Source: Clostridia bacterium (GTDB lineage Bacteria; Bacillota; Clostridia; Lachnospirales; Lachnospiraceae). Taken from it: 64,000 nt of DNA. Every line of letters begins with the position of its first letter. Positions within the stretch are counted from its first letter, which is position 1. The position numbers and the translations under genes were made by a program. The notes beneath the pieces are model-generated. The model saw only the letters and a list, made by a program, of their open reading frames with translations, ran no database searches and was not told where the DNA came from. Shown here in pieces: positions 51,425-59,854 of this stretch. The stretch is from positions 124,001-188,000 of the forward strand of contig CAJTHL010000005.1 of the NCBI GenBank assembly GCA_910576205.1, read 5' to 3'.

Positions 51425-52897
51425 CTAAAAAGTCAGAATCTGAAGCTTTCCTTTTGCCGGATACAAGCCAAGGCTTTCCTGAAGCTGCAAAAAAGCCGCC
51501 CGCCCTTCCTCCACCCAGAGAAAGGGCGTTCGTCCCTGGGAGATACACTCGTTAATCCAGGCGGCTTCCAGCGCTTTTCCGATTCCTCTTTGACGCCACT
51601 TTCTCTTTACATATAAGAAATCCAGGGCTCCGGCCATATTGATTTTCAAGATTCCCGCCAGGGCCTCTTCCAGAAACGCGCCGTATATGCGGCCCGTTTC
51701 CAGAGCCTCCCAAGCTTCGGGGTTTTCCTGGGCTTCACAGATTTTTAGAGCTTCCAGAATTTCTTCCCTGTCACACAGACTATCCCCAGCAAACAGACGA
51801 AGCAGCTCTCTGTGGGAATTGTCCAGCCTGCATACCCCTACCCCTTCTGCCCTGCGCCGAAGGGAAACCGGATTTTTCAAGGTATAAACATACTGAATAC
51901 AGGTGCAGATGTTGAATGCTCCCAGATATTTCCGGGCAGTCTCTGCCAGGAATTCCTGGTGAAGGACAAGCATCCGAAGCCGCCCGCTTCCTCTGCCGTC
52001 CCCATTTTTCCTCTCCGCCAGCCTTTCCAGCATCTGCACGCCCTTTTCCTCATCCTTCGCCGTCACATAAGCGATTCCCCGAAGCGCGTCCAGAAGGGTA
52101 ACATTTTCCCCCTCCCAGGTAAAAAGGTCCCCTCTGTCTGTCCTTAAGCTTTCCAGCATATCCGTGTGAAGGAGCTTTTGCCGCAACAGCTCTTTTTCGC
52201 AGTGGAGACGTCTTTCATACAAAGCAAATAAGTCCGGCCGCCGCTTCTTTGTCCGCTCCTGAGCCCTTTCCAGACGCCAGGCGCTGATTTTCCTGTGGTC
52301 CCCTAAGAGAAGCTCCCCCGGAACCGGGTTTCCATGCCAGACTTCCGGCCTGCTGTACTGGGGATATTCCAGGAGATTTCCGTGGAAGGATTCAAACTCC
52401 GCGGAGGTCTCATTGTTCAGCACCCCTGGCACCAGCCGGGAGACAGCATCCATCATCACAAGGGCCGGAAGCTCGCCGCCGGTGAGCACATAGTCCCCGA
52501 TGGACACGTAGTCTGTGACAATCTCCTCCAGTACCCGCTCGTCGATTCCCTCATAATGTCCACACAGAAACACCAGTTCTTCCTCCCTGGAAAGTTCCAG
52601 GGCAAGCTTCTGGTCAAAAACACGTCCCTGAGGGGTCACATAGATTACACGGGAAGCCTTTTTTTGTTCCTTTTTTACAGATTCGTACGCCTGGTATACT
52701 GGTTCCGCCTGCATAACCATGCCGGCGCCCCCGCCATAGGGGTAATCGTCCACCTTCTGGTGCTTATTGTCCGCATAGTCCCGGATGTTGACAGTGTGCA
52801 GGCAAAGCTGCCCCCTTTTCGCGGCCCGGCCTGTGATGCTGGTGTGAAAAGCGCCCGCAATAAGCTCCGGAAACAAAGTTAAAACATGAAATACCAT
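51425..52897 (-). CDS. trmD: tRNA (guanine37-N1)-methyltransferase TrmD with C-terminal GNAT-like extension
   Basis: TrmD methylates G37 of tRNAs reading CNN codons, preventing +1 frameshifting. Residues 1-~240 are a normal TrmD: FHVLTLFPELIAGAF, DDYPYGGGAGMVMQAEP, CGHYEGIDERVLEEIVTDYV, then SIGDYVLTGGELPALVMMDA. The protein continues to 490 aa with a linker region and a segment from about residue 365. The end (ALDFLYVKRKWRQRGIGKAL) looks like a GNAT acetyl-CoA site (RxxGIGxAL). The start is MVFHV at 52897; upstream codons lie in repeat I. The downstream neighbour should be rplS, which is 16 kb away. Confidence 0.88.
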   Translation of the reverse strand: MVFHVLTLFPELIAGAFHTSITGRAAKRGQLCLHTVNIRDYADNKHQKVDDYPYGGGAGMVMQAEPVYQAYESVKKEQKKASRVIYVTPQGRVFDQKLALELSREEELVFLCGHYEGIDERVLEEIVTDYVSIGDYVLTGGELPALVMMDAVSRLVPGVLNNETSAEFESFHGNLLEYPQYSRPEVWHGNPVPGELLLGDHRKISAWRLERAQERTKKRRPDLFALYERRLHCEKELLRQKLLHTDMLESLRTDRGDLFTWEGENVTLLDALRGIAYVTAKDEEKGVQMLERLAERKNGDGRGSGRLRMLVLHQEFLAETARKYLGAFNICTCIQYVYTLKNPVSLRRRAEGVGVCRLDNSHRELLRLFAGDSLCDREEILEALKICEAQENPEAWEALETGRIYGAFLEEALAGILKINMAGALDFLYVKRKWRQRGIGKALEAAWINECISQGRTPFLWVEEGRAAFLQLQESLGLYPAKGKLQILTF

Positions 52898-52912
52898 CTT
52901 TTCTTCTTTCTT

Positions 52913-53126
52913 ATTCCAGTTCCGCATCTCCCCTACATGGCCCCTGGGTACTGGAAGCATTTCTGACTGCTTCGCATCCATAAATCCTTCCGGGGGCCAT
53001 TTCGGGCAGTTGCTGTTTTCCAGTTCCGCATCTCCCCTACATGGCCCCTGGGTACTGGAAGCATTTCTGACTGCTTCGCATCCATAAATCCTTCCGGGGG
53101 CCATTTCGGGCAGTTGCTGTTTTCCA
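52913..53126 (-). repeat. SD-proximal structured repeat, locus I (identical tandem pair)
   Basis: Two units of ~105 bp between rimM and trmD that look identical by eye. Sense strand per unit: AACAGCAACTGCCCGAAATG, GCCCCCGGAAGGATTTATGG, ATGCGAAGCAGTCAGAAATG, CTTCCAGTACCCAGGGGCCA, TGTAGGGGAGATGCGGAACT, GGAA. The pair ends ~16 nt before the trmD start; here the SD is a weaker AAGAAAGAAGAAA stretch. Confidence 0.92.
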
Positions 53127-53143
53127 TTTCTGTGTCTCCCCGT

Positions 53144-53653
53144 TCAGTCCAGCAGCCCCTCCAGCACGTGTACCTGCATCCGCTGTCCTTCCACGTCCAC
53201 CTCCAGAATACAGTCGGGTATGGCGGGCAGAAGGATTTCTTTTCCCTCCGGGCTCTCCACGATATACACGTCGTTGGCCCCGGTTTGCAGCACGTCCGTC
53301 AGCTTTCCCAGGAGTTTCCCGTCCTCAGTCTCCACCTGCATGCCCAAAAGATCCACAATAAAATTCTCGTTTTCCTCCAGGGGCACTGCGTCCTCCCGGC
53401 TTACATAGAGATCGCTGCCTCTGTATTTCTCGATCTCATTAATATCGTTAAATTCCTTAAACTTTAAAATTACCTGGTTTTTAAAATACTTCACCTGGGT
53501 GATGGTAAGCTCCCGCTTCTCCTTTCCCGTATCCAGCAGCACATGCTCCAGATCCTTAAAACGGCCTGGGTCGTCTGTGGTGGGGAAAATCTTTACCTCC
53601 CCCTTTAAACCGTGGGTGGAGGATATGACACCCACCCGCAGATATGCCTCCAT
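53144..53653 (-). CDS. rimM: 16S rRNA processing protein RimM
   Basis: Assembly factor for the 30S head domain that binds S19. At 169 aa it has both family domains: RimM N-terminal ([20 protein letters not shown]) and PRC-barrel ([20 protein letters not shown], then [20 protein letters not shown]). Located between khpA and trmD as usual in this operon, although repeat I separates it from trmD. Confidence 0.95.
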   Translation of the reverse strand: MEAYLRVGVISSTHGLKGEVKIFPTTDDPGRFKDLEHVLLDTGKEKRELTITQVKYFKNQVILKFKEFNDINEIEKYRGSDLYVSREDAVPLEENENFIVDLLGMQVETEDGKLLGKLTDVLQTGANDVYIVESPEGKEILLPAIPDCILEVDVEGQRMQVHVLEGLLD

Positions 53654-53679
53654 AAGCGTTCTCCTTCTTGAAATACGCA

Positions 53680-53705
53680 GACAGCGGGTGTCGCCACCCG
53701 CTGTC
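53680..53705 (-). other. Perfect hairpin between khpA and rimM
   Basis: GACAGCGGGTG pairs with CACCCGCTGTC around a 4-nt loop, with no U-run on either strand. It lies 8 nt after the khpA stop and just before the rimM ribosome site; an mRNA processing or stabilising hairpin is possible. Confidence 0.6.
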
Positions 53706-53713
53706 TATGCTCT

Positions 53714-53944
53714 TTACTGCATGATTTCCACTACTACTTTTCGGTCTTCCTTTGCTGCCGCCGCTTTTACCACACAGCGGATTGCCTTTGCAATCCGTCC
53801 CTGTTTGCCAATCACTTTTCCCATATCAGACGGCGCCACACGAAGTTCTACAAGAATCGTCTTCTCATTCTCGGTCTCCGTAACAACGACTTCCTCCGGA
53901 TGTTCCACCAGCGATTTCGCAATCACTTCTACTAGTCCTTTCAT
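53714..53944 (-). CDS. khpA: KH-domain RNA-binding protein KhpA
   Basis: A 76-aa single KH domain protein (KhpA/YlqC) that pairs with KhpB/Jag in small-RNA binding and cell-size control in Firmicutes. MKGLVEVIAKSLVEHPEEV starts the protein, and the KH core SDMGKVIGKQGRIAKAIR contains the GxxG loop (GKQG). Start at 53944 with GGAGG upstream; the longer open frame overlaps rpsP. Between rpsP and rimM, the standard order. Confidence 0.94.
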   Translation of the reverse strand: MKGLVEVIAKSLVEHPEEVVVTETENEKTILVELRVAPSDMGKVIGKQGRIAKAIRCVVKAAAAKEDRKVVVEIMQ

Positions 53945-53978
53945 ATACCACCTCCGAATGTGGATTCCCTGTTTTCCG

Positions 53979-54224
53979 TTATTTCTCAATACCTGCCAGC
54001 TTGAAAATCTTGCCGACCACCTCTGTGGGCTGCGCGCCGTTGTTCAGCCATTTCTTAGCGGCTTCCTCATTTACCTTGAAGGTGCTGGGATCTGTGTTGG
54101 GGTCATAGGTTCCGATCTCCTCAATAAATCTGCCGTCTCTTGGGGATCTGGAATCTGCAACTACAATTCTATAGAAAGGTGCTTTCTTCTGACCCATTCT
54201 CTTTAATCTGATTTTTACTGCCAT
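53979..54224 (-). CDS. rpsP: 30S ribosomal protein S16
   Basis: The 81-aa sequence is typical: [20 protein letters not shown], then [20 protein letters not shown] and [20 protein letters not shown]. It needs no adjustment, lies 38 nt downstream of ffh, and its start has a GGAGGAAA site. Confidence 0.98.
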   Translation of the reverse strand: MAVKIRLKRMGQKKAPFYRIVVADSRSPRDGRFIEEIGTYDPNTDPSTFKVNEEAAKKWLNNGAQPTEVVGKIFKLAGIEK

Positions 54225-54262
54225 TTTTCTTTTCCTCCATTACTGTTTAAAATTTTCATTTA

Positions 54263-55609
54263 TCAAAAAGGAAGTTTGAATTTCCCTTTTTTTCCGAATC
54301 TTCCCCCCATCATCTGGGGCATCTGCTTCATCAGCTTCCGGCTCTGCTCAAACTGCTTTACCAGGCGGTTAACCTCGGAGATATCCACCCCCGCGCCCCC
54401 TGCAATCCTGCGCTTTCTGGACGGATTCAGCAGGTTCGGGTTGCTCCGCTCCTGGGGAGTCATGGACAGGATAATGGCCTCAATGCGGGCCATCTTCTTG
54501 TCGTCAATGGCTGCCTCCAGATCCTTCATCTGGCTTCCCATGCCCGGCATCATGGACAAAATGCTGGTGAGCCCTCCCATTTTTTTCATCTGGTTCATGC
54601 TCTCCAGATAATCGTCGAAACCAAACTGGTTCTTCTTCATCTTCTGAGCCATCTCTCTGGCTTTGTCCTCGTCCACCTGCTCCTGGGCCTTTTCGATAAG
54701 GCTTAGCACATCCCCCATGCCCAGGATCCGGGAAGCCATGCGGTCCGGGTAAAACTGCTCCAGATCCGACAGTTTTTCCCCCATACCCACAAAGAGAATG
54801 GGTTTCCCTGTCACCGCCTTGATGGAAAGGGCGGCTCCGCCCCTGGTGTCTCCGTCCAGCTTGGTGAGAATGACGCCGTCGATGCCGATCTTTTCCTCAA
54901 AAGCCGTAGCCACGTTTACCGCGTCCTGTCCGGTCATGGCGTCCACCGTAAGGAGCGCCTGGTCTATGGTAAGATTTCCCTTTATGTCAATGAGCTCCTC
55001 CATCATGTCCTCGTCCACGTGGAGGCGTCCCGCCGTATCCAGAATCAGTACATTCATGCCGGATTTGCGGGCATGCTCATAAGCTGCCTTCGCAATGTCC
55101 ACCGGCTTGTGCCCGTCGCCCATGGAGAATACTTCCACGCCCTGCTTTTCCCCGTTTACCTGTAGCTGTTTAATAGCCGCCGGACGGTAGATATCGCAGG
55201 CCACAAGCAGGGGTTTTCTTCCCTTGCTCTTTAGCTTCCCCGCCAGCTTGGCGGCCGTGGTGGTCTTACCTGCGCCCTGGAGGCCCATCATCATCATCAC
55301 CGTAATCTCATTGCCGGGCCGGAGCTTTAAATCCGTGGTCTCGGAGCCCATAAGGCTGACCATCTCTTCATCTACAATCTTAATAACCGTCTGCCCCGGG
55401 GTCAGACTGCTCATTACATCCGCGCCAATGGCCCTGGCTTCCACAGATCTGATAAACTGTTTTACCACCTTGAAGCTTACGTCCGCCTCCAGAAGGGCCA
55501 TCTTCACTTCCTTCAGGGAAGCCTTTACGTCCGCCTCCGTAAGCCTGCCCTTGCTGCGCAGGTTTTTGAAAATATTCTGCAGTTTGTCGGATAAGCTCTC
55601 AAATGCCAT
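54263..55609 (-). CDS. ffh: Signal recognition particle protein Ffh
   Basis: SRP54 GTPase that binds signal sequences of nascent membrane proteins together with 4.5S RNA. NG domain with P-loop GLQGAGKTTTAAKLAG (near 107), DTAGRLHVDEDMMEEL and TKLDGDTRGGAALSI. The M domain contains methionine-rich helices (NQMKKMGGLTSILSMMPGMG) and the RNA-binding SMTPQERSNPNLLNPSRKRR. 448 aa, full length. Follows ylxM by 53 nt. Confidence 0.98.
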   Translation of the reverse strand: MAFESLSDKLQNIFKNLRSKGRLTEADVKASLKEVKMALLEADVSFKVVKQFIRSVEARAIGADVMSSLTPGQTVIKIVDEEMVSLMGSETTDLKLRPGNEITVMMMMGLQGAGKTTTAAKLAGKLKSKGRKPLLVACDIYRPAAIKQLQVNGEKQGVEVFSMGDGHKPVDIAKAAYEHARKSGMNVLILDTAGRLHVDEDMMEELIDIKGNLTIDQALLTVDAMTGQDAVNVATAFEEKIGIDGVILTKLDGDTRGGAALSIKAVTGKPILFVGMGEKLSDLEQFYPDRMASRILGMGDVLSLIEKAQEQVDEDKAREMAQKMKKNQFGFDDYLESMNQMKKMGGLTSILSMMPGMGSQMKDLEAAIDDKKMARIEAIILSMTPQERSNPNLLNPSRKRRIAGGAGVDISEVNRLVKQFEQSRKLMKQMPQMMGGRFGKKGKFKLPF

Positions 55610-55662
55610 GGTTTCTGGTTCCCCAATCTGTCTTTCTTTTAAATTTTTCCCGGACGAAGCTC

Positions 55663-55995
55663 CTACAACTGCTCCAGAATCCGGTCAAGCTGTCCTGTGA
55701 GCTCCTCCCGGTCCAGGCTTTTTCCTCTCTGGATTTCCGCCTTCATTTCCCGAATCTGGCTCTTAATCAGCACAAATTTCTCTACCAGGCGCAGTTTTTT
55801 CTCATAATCCTCCAGGATTTTGTTGCACCGCCGGATGAGATCATGTACCCCCTGTCTGCTGACGCCCCGTTCCTGGGCCACTTCGCTGAAGGAGTAGTCG
55901 TTCAGCACTACATCCTCGTAGATTTCTTTCTGATGTTTTGTCAGCAGTTCACCGTAAAAATCGTAAAGCAGGGTCTGCTCCAGAATCTTTTCCAT
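55663..55995 (-). CDS. ylxM: YlxM family helix-turn-helix protein
   Basis: A 110-aa putative DNA-binding protein that in Firmicutes is regularly encoded just before ffh and may modulate SRP function. It contains a sigma-70 region-4-like helix-turn-helix: EVAQERGVSRQGVHDLIRRC. Start MEKILEQTLLYDFYGELLTK at 55995, with AAGGTGA upstream. First gene of the ffh-rpsP-khpA-rimM-trmD operon. Confidence 0.94.
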   Translation of the reverse strand: MEKILEQTLLYDFYGELLTKHQKEIYEDVVLNDYSFSEVAQERGVSRQGVHDLIRRCNKILEDYEKKLRLVEKFVLIKSQIREMKAEIQRGKSLDREELTGQLDRILEQL

Positions 55996-56012
55996 TATCA
56001 GTCACCTTGACT

Positions 56013-56041
56013 ATCTTAACGGATGGAGGGAGGTTTGTCAA
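56013..56041 (-). promoter_or_regulatory. Promoter of the ylxM-ffh-trmD operon
   Basis: Consensus TTGACA (56036-56041), 17-bp spacer and TAAGAT (56013-56018) on the minus strand, 18 bp before the ylxM start. An inverted repeat TTGTCAAG...CTTGACAA spans this -35 and the sequence upstream to about 56059. Confidence 0.8.
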
Positions 56042-56090
56042 GTGTTTTTTCTTGACAACTTTCCTTTTTTATTTTCCCACAATCCCCCTC

Positions 56091-59000
56091 TCACCACCGG
56101 AAGATATCAGACAGGCGCATCTGCACTGCCTGCTCTGCCCTCTCCTCCTCTTTCCGGGCCGTCTCCCGCCGGACCTCCTCCCCGGGAATTTCTTTTAAGA
56201 AGCAGGAGCCCTCCCCGCTGCCCACCAGAATCAGTTCCTCCCTGGCCCGGGTCATCCCCACATAGCAGAGACGCCGTTCCTCCTCCAGGTCCGCCTCGCC
56301 GCCGGCAAATTCCAGGGGAAAACGCCCTCTGTCCATTCCATATAAAAATACCACGGGAAATTCCAGGCCCTTGGAGCCGTGAAGCGTCATAAGTGTGACG
56401 GTATCCGCGCTGTATTTCCGGCCTCCGTTTCTTCGCACGTCCCCGTCCTCTCCAAAAGTAAGGCTGTCCAGGAAATCTCCCATGGCGGAATAGAACACGG
56501 ACATATCCGCGAGCTTTTTCATGACCTCCCTGTTTTCAAAGGAAAACTCCTTCTCCCACTCCTCCAGAAGCCGTACGGGGCGGGTTCTCCTCACTTTTTT
56601 CCGGTATTTCCCAGTCAGATAGGTAAACCGCTCCTCCTTCGGTTCGCCCAGCCAGGGCTTAAGAAGCCTCCGGCTTAATTTCTCTGACGCCTCTGTCCGG
56701 GTCTGGAGCAGATAGCGGAAAAAGTACAAGGCTGCCCGCACCTCCCGCTCTGTTAAAAAGTCTTCCCGTCCCGCCACCTGGTAGGGAATCCCCTCCTGCC
56801 GCAGGCACTTTTCCAAAAGAGCCGCCTGCCTGTGCGTCCGGTAAAGCACGGCCATATCCGAAAATCCCCGCACCGGGCCGCCTTCCCCGGCTCCCTTCTC
56901 GTCCGTATCCCGCATATCCATGCCGCCCACCTGCCGGTTGATCTCCTTTGCCACAAAAACAGCCTCTCCCCGCTCATCCTCCGCCGACACCATGCGCACC
57001 GGCTGCTGCCCTTTTCTTCTGGCCTCCATTCTCCGCTCTCCCCCCTCATTACGGGAGATCACCCCAAGAGCCCCGTGAAGAATGGCAGGCGCGCAGCGGT
57101 AATTCTCCTCCAGGCGGATGGTGACAAGGCCCGGATACTCCTCTCCCAGGCGGGAGAAAACCTGGGGATCGCATCCCCGGAACCCGTAGATGGACTGATC
57201 CGGGTCCCCGATTACAAACAGCTCCCGGCCGCCCCGGCTCCATTCCCTTACCAGGCGGTATTGCAGGGGATTGATATCCTGGAACTCATCGATAAGCAGA
57301 TAGGAAAAGGGCTTGCGCTCCGGCGCATCCTCCGATATTTCTTCCAGAATCTGTAAGGTTTCCAGGAGAAGGTCGTCATAATCCAGGGCTTTCGCTTCCT
57401 CCAAAAGCTTTTGATAGCGCTGGTACAGGGGCTTTTCCTCCTCCTCCGCCTCCCTAAGGCCGTTTTTCACCTGGGAAAGCTTTCGCAGGAACAAGGTGAC
57501 AGAATCCTTCCTAACAGATTTCCAGGAAGCCTTTTCCCCAGGGCCTTTTTCCCTCTGTTCCTCCCCAGGACTTTCCTTTAACTCCCGGATATTCCCTTCC
57601 ACCCCATTTTCCCGGAGAACCGCTTCGGCCAGCTCTTCCTGGAGGCCCTTATCCGCCATGAGAAAGGACATTCCTCTATCCTTGAGAAACCGGCTGCAGA
57701 CAGCGTGAAAGGTTCCGGTCAGTACGCCCGCCCCATTTGCAGCCCGGTCATGCTTCTTTCCGTCCGCCATCCGTGTTTCCATCTCTTTTGCCGCCTTGTG
57801 GGTAAAGGTCACGGCAGTGATCTCCTCCGGGGAAATCTTCCGCACTTCCAGCAGATACCGGAGCCTGGCAATCAGTGTGCGGGTTTTGCCTGCCCCCGGC
57901 CCGGCGATCACCGCCACGGCCCGGCCTGTCTGTTCTACGGCCCTTTGCTGGGAACGGCTTAACTCCTGGGAAGAGGACGTGTTTTCCGCAGGGCAGGCAG
58001 CTTCGTCTGTTTCTTCAGGCCCGGGATTCTCCCGTCCTCCTCCGGGCTTCTGTTTGATTTCCGGTTTTTGGGTTCCCTGTAAATCCTGCCCTTTTTCCGG
58101 CTTCCCCGGCTGTCTCTTCCCTTCCGGCCCCGGCTTCTTCCCCCGGAAGTCCTCCTCCCCCAAAAAGGAAAGCTGTCCCTCCAGTACGCTTCTGTCCCCG
58201 GCTGTCAGAAGGCTGATTTTTCCGTACTCCCCGTCAAAGCCCGGGGTGCGCTCCACCTGGCCTGAACGAAGCCTGCGGATGCCCTCTGCCACCAGGAAGC
58301 CCGCCTCTCTTTTAATATCCTCCACGGGAATCTCCCGCAGAATGGCAAATTCCGGCCCCAGGGCTCTCAGCATCTGCGCATATTTCTCCTGGGCTTTCTT
58401 TCCGGCCGCGGAAATCCCTTCTGAGGCCCCGATCACCTCCAAAAGCGGCACCATACTCTCAAAAGGCCGGCCTGAGGGCAGCTCAAAACCTTCCTGCCTG
58501 TCCGCAAGCTGGTCTATGCGGTTCAGCACGCCGATGGTAATCTTTTTGCCGCAGACCGGACATTTATTCCCGTACCCGGCTGTCTGGGCAGGGCTGATGC
58601 AAAGCCCGCATTTCCGGTGGCCGTCAAAGTGGTATTTCCCCTCCTCCGGAAAAAATTCAATGGTGCCCGAAAGGCCCTTTCCCTCTTGAATAGCCCCATA
58701 AAGCCCTTCATAGGACAGCTCTATGTCAAAGAGGCTGGCTTCCCGCCCAAGCTTCGCCGGGGAGTGGGCGTCTGAGTTGGAGATAAGGCAAAAGCGGTCC
58801 AGGGCGCTGACCCGCCAGATCATGGGCGGGTCGGCGGAAAGGCCCGTCTCCAGGGCATGGATATGGGGCGTCAGCTCCTCAAAGCATTCCTCTATGGCGT
58901 CAAAGCCGGAAAACGCCCCAAACATGGAAAAATGCGGCGTCCAGATATGGGCGGGCACATAGATTCCCCTGGGAGTTGTCTCCAGCAGGATTTCCAGCAG

Positions 59001-59423
59001 ATCCCGGCATGGAAGCCCCAGAATAGGCCGCCCGTCGGAATGAATATTCCCGATAAGCTCCAGACGCCTTGCCAGGGCTTCCGCCTCCTCCAATCCTGGC
59101 AGAATCAAAAGGCTATGGACTTTGCGCACCCGGTCGTTTTTCTTGTAGATGGAGCTGATCTCCCCGGTGACCACAAAGCGGGGCTGCCTGGAAGATACGC
59201 CCTCCTCCTTAATCTGGTATTCCTTTTTCAGCACATACAGACCGTCCTTTGCCGGTTCCAGCTTTTCCTTTAATTCCTCCCGCCAGGCCGGATGTGTGAA
59301 ATCCCCTGTGCCAAGAATGTCAATGCCTTTTTTCCTCGCCCATAAATCCAGGTATTCCGGTGTGCAGTCTTTGCTGGTGGCACGGGAATACCGGGAGTGG
59401 ATGTGCAGATCTCCTATGTACAT
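56091..59423 (-). CDS. PHP-type (EndoQ-like) nuclease fused to UvrD/PcrA-type helicase
   Basis: A 1110-aa two-part enzyme. Residues 1-~400 match the EndoQ/TIGR00375 PHP group: YIGDLHIHSRYSRATSKDC, GTGDFTHPAW, LISNSDAHSPAKLGREASLF and a zinc-finger pair CGLC...CPVC. EndoQ cuts DNA 5' of deaminated bases and abasic sites. After a Lys/Gly/Pro-rich linker (~430-490) comes an SF1A helicase with Walker A AGPGAGKTRTL, motif II LLIDEFQDINPLQ, motif III GDPDQSIYGFRG, TLHGSKGLEFPVVF and CYVGMTRARE. Likely couples lesion incision to unwinding in DNA repair. Lies upstream of ylxM on the same strand but has a separate promoter between. Confidence 0.88.
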   Translation of the reverse strand: MYIGDLHIHSRYSRATSKDCTPEYLDLWARKKGIDILGTGDFTHPAWREELKEKLEPAKDGLYVLKKEYQIKEEGVSSRQPRFVVTGEISSIYKKNDRVRKVHSLLILPGLEEAEALARRLELIGNIHSDGRPILGLPCRDLLEILLETTPRGIYVPAHIWTPHFSMFGAFSGFDAIEECFEELTPHIHALETGLSADPPMIWRVSALDRFCLISNSDAHSPAKLGREASLFDIELSYEGLYGAIQEGKGLSGTIEFFPEEGKYHFDGHRKCGLCISPAQTAGYGNKCPVCGKKITIGVLNRIDQLADRQEGFELPSGRPFESMVPLLEVIGASEGISAAGKKAQEKYAQMLRALGPEFAILREIPVEDIKREAGFLVAEGIRRLRSGQVERTPGFDGEYGKISLLTAGDRSVLEGQLSFLGEEDFRGKKPGPEGKRQPGKPEKGQDLQGTQKPEIKQKPGGGRENPGPEETDEAACPAENTSSSQELSRSQQRAVEQTGRAVAVIAGPGAGKTRTLIARLRYLLEVRKISPEEITAVTFTHKAAKEMETRMADGKKHDRAANGAGVLTGTFHAVCSRFLKDRGMSFLMADKGLQEELAEAVLRENGVEGNIRELKESPGEEQREKGPGEKASWKSVRKDSVTLFLRKLSQVKNGLREAEEEEKPLYQRYQKLLEEAKALDYDDLLLETLQILEEISEDAPERKPFSYLLIDEFQDINPLQYRLVREWSRGGRELFVIGDPDQSIYGFRGCDPQVFSRLGEEYPGLVTIRLEENYRCAPAILHGALGVISRNEGGERRMEARRKGQQPVRMVSAEDERGEAVFVAKEINRQVGGMDMRDTDEKGAGEGGPVRGFSDMAVLYRTHRQAALLEKCLRQEGIPYQVAGREDFLTEREVRAALYFFRYLLQTRTEASEKLSRRLLKPWLGEPKEERFTYLTGKYRKKVRRTRPVRLLEEWEKEFSFENREVMKKLADMSVFYSAMGDFLDSLTFGEDGDVRRNGGRKYSADTVTLMTLHGSKGLEFPVVFLYGMDRGRFPLEFAGGEADLEEERRLCYVGMTRAREELILVGSGEGSCFLKEIPGEEVRRETARKEEERAEQAVQMRLSDIFRW

Positions 59424-59513
59424 ATCCTTTCGCTCCTCAAACAGTTTCCTTCTCCATATGGTCTTTTCCAGGTTCCAAAAGCGCTGCGTTTTCCTTCCCT
59501 TATCCGCGTAAAT

Positions 59514-59735
59514 CTATATTTTGCCGGCTTTTACCAGCAGCATCATTGGCCGGCGCAATTCGTCTTTCATCCCCGGAATGCACATCATTTCTTCGGACGG
59601 CTCCACCTCTTCCACCGCTTTAAGTGCAAAACCGTTATTCAGTAATCCCACATACTCTCCGGGTATTCATATTCCTCTATTCCGCAGACACGGTGCGCAA
59701 TCTGCTTTCCCCTGAAGCGAGGGTGGAAACCTGGA
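59514..59735 (-). pseudogene. C-terminal remnant of a SAM-dependent methyltransferase
   Basis: Part of the 432-bp gene-free stretch after the rbsD terminator. On the minus strand a frame ends with EEMMCIPGMKDELRRPMM then LLVKAGKI and a stop (TAG at 59514-59516). This resembles the end of small class I methyltransferases (UbiE-like). Upstream the match continues as PGEYVGLLNNGF only after a frame change near 59660 (GIEEYEYP lies in another frame), and there is no start or SAM-binding core. Read as the degraded 3' end of a gene; the helicase gene begins just after it. Confidence 0.5.
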
Positions 59736-59745
59736 AAATGTATAC

Positions 59746-59781
59746 AAAAACAGCCGGAGGCAGTGGAAATCCACTGCCTCC
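59746..59781 (-). terminator. Terminator after rbsD
   Basis: A perfect 11-bp stem GGAGGCAGTGG/CCACTGCCTCC with a 4-nt loop; on the minus strand it is followed by GGCTGTTTTTG. It lies ~75 nt after the rbsD stop. Confidence 0.85.
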
Positions 59782-59854
59782 TGTCCTCTAAGGCCTTGAT
59801 TTTAAATGAAACGGTAAAATGTCCCAGGCGGCAAAGAGGCGCCTCTTTTCTCTC

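Noticed and set aside
22545..53126. The dispersed hairpin repeats as integron attC sites
   Set aside because: They are imperfect palindromes of similar size, but the GTTRRRY core and its partner are not seen. They sit at gene starts, not after cassette genes, and no integrase is present.
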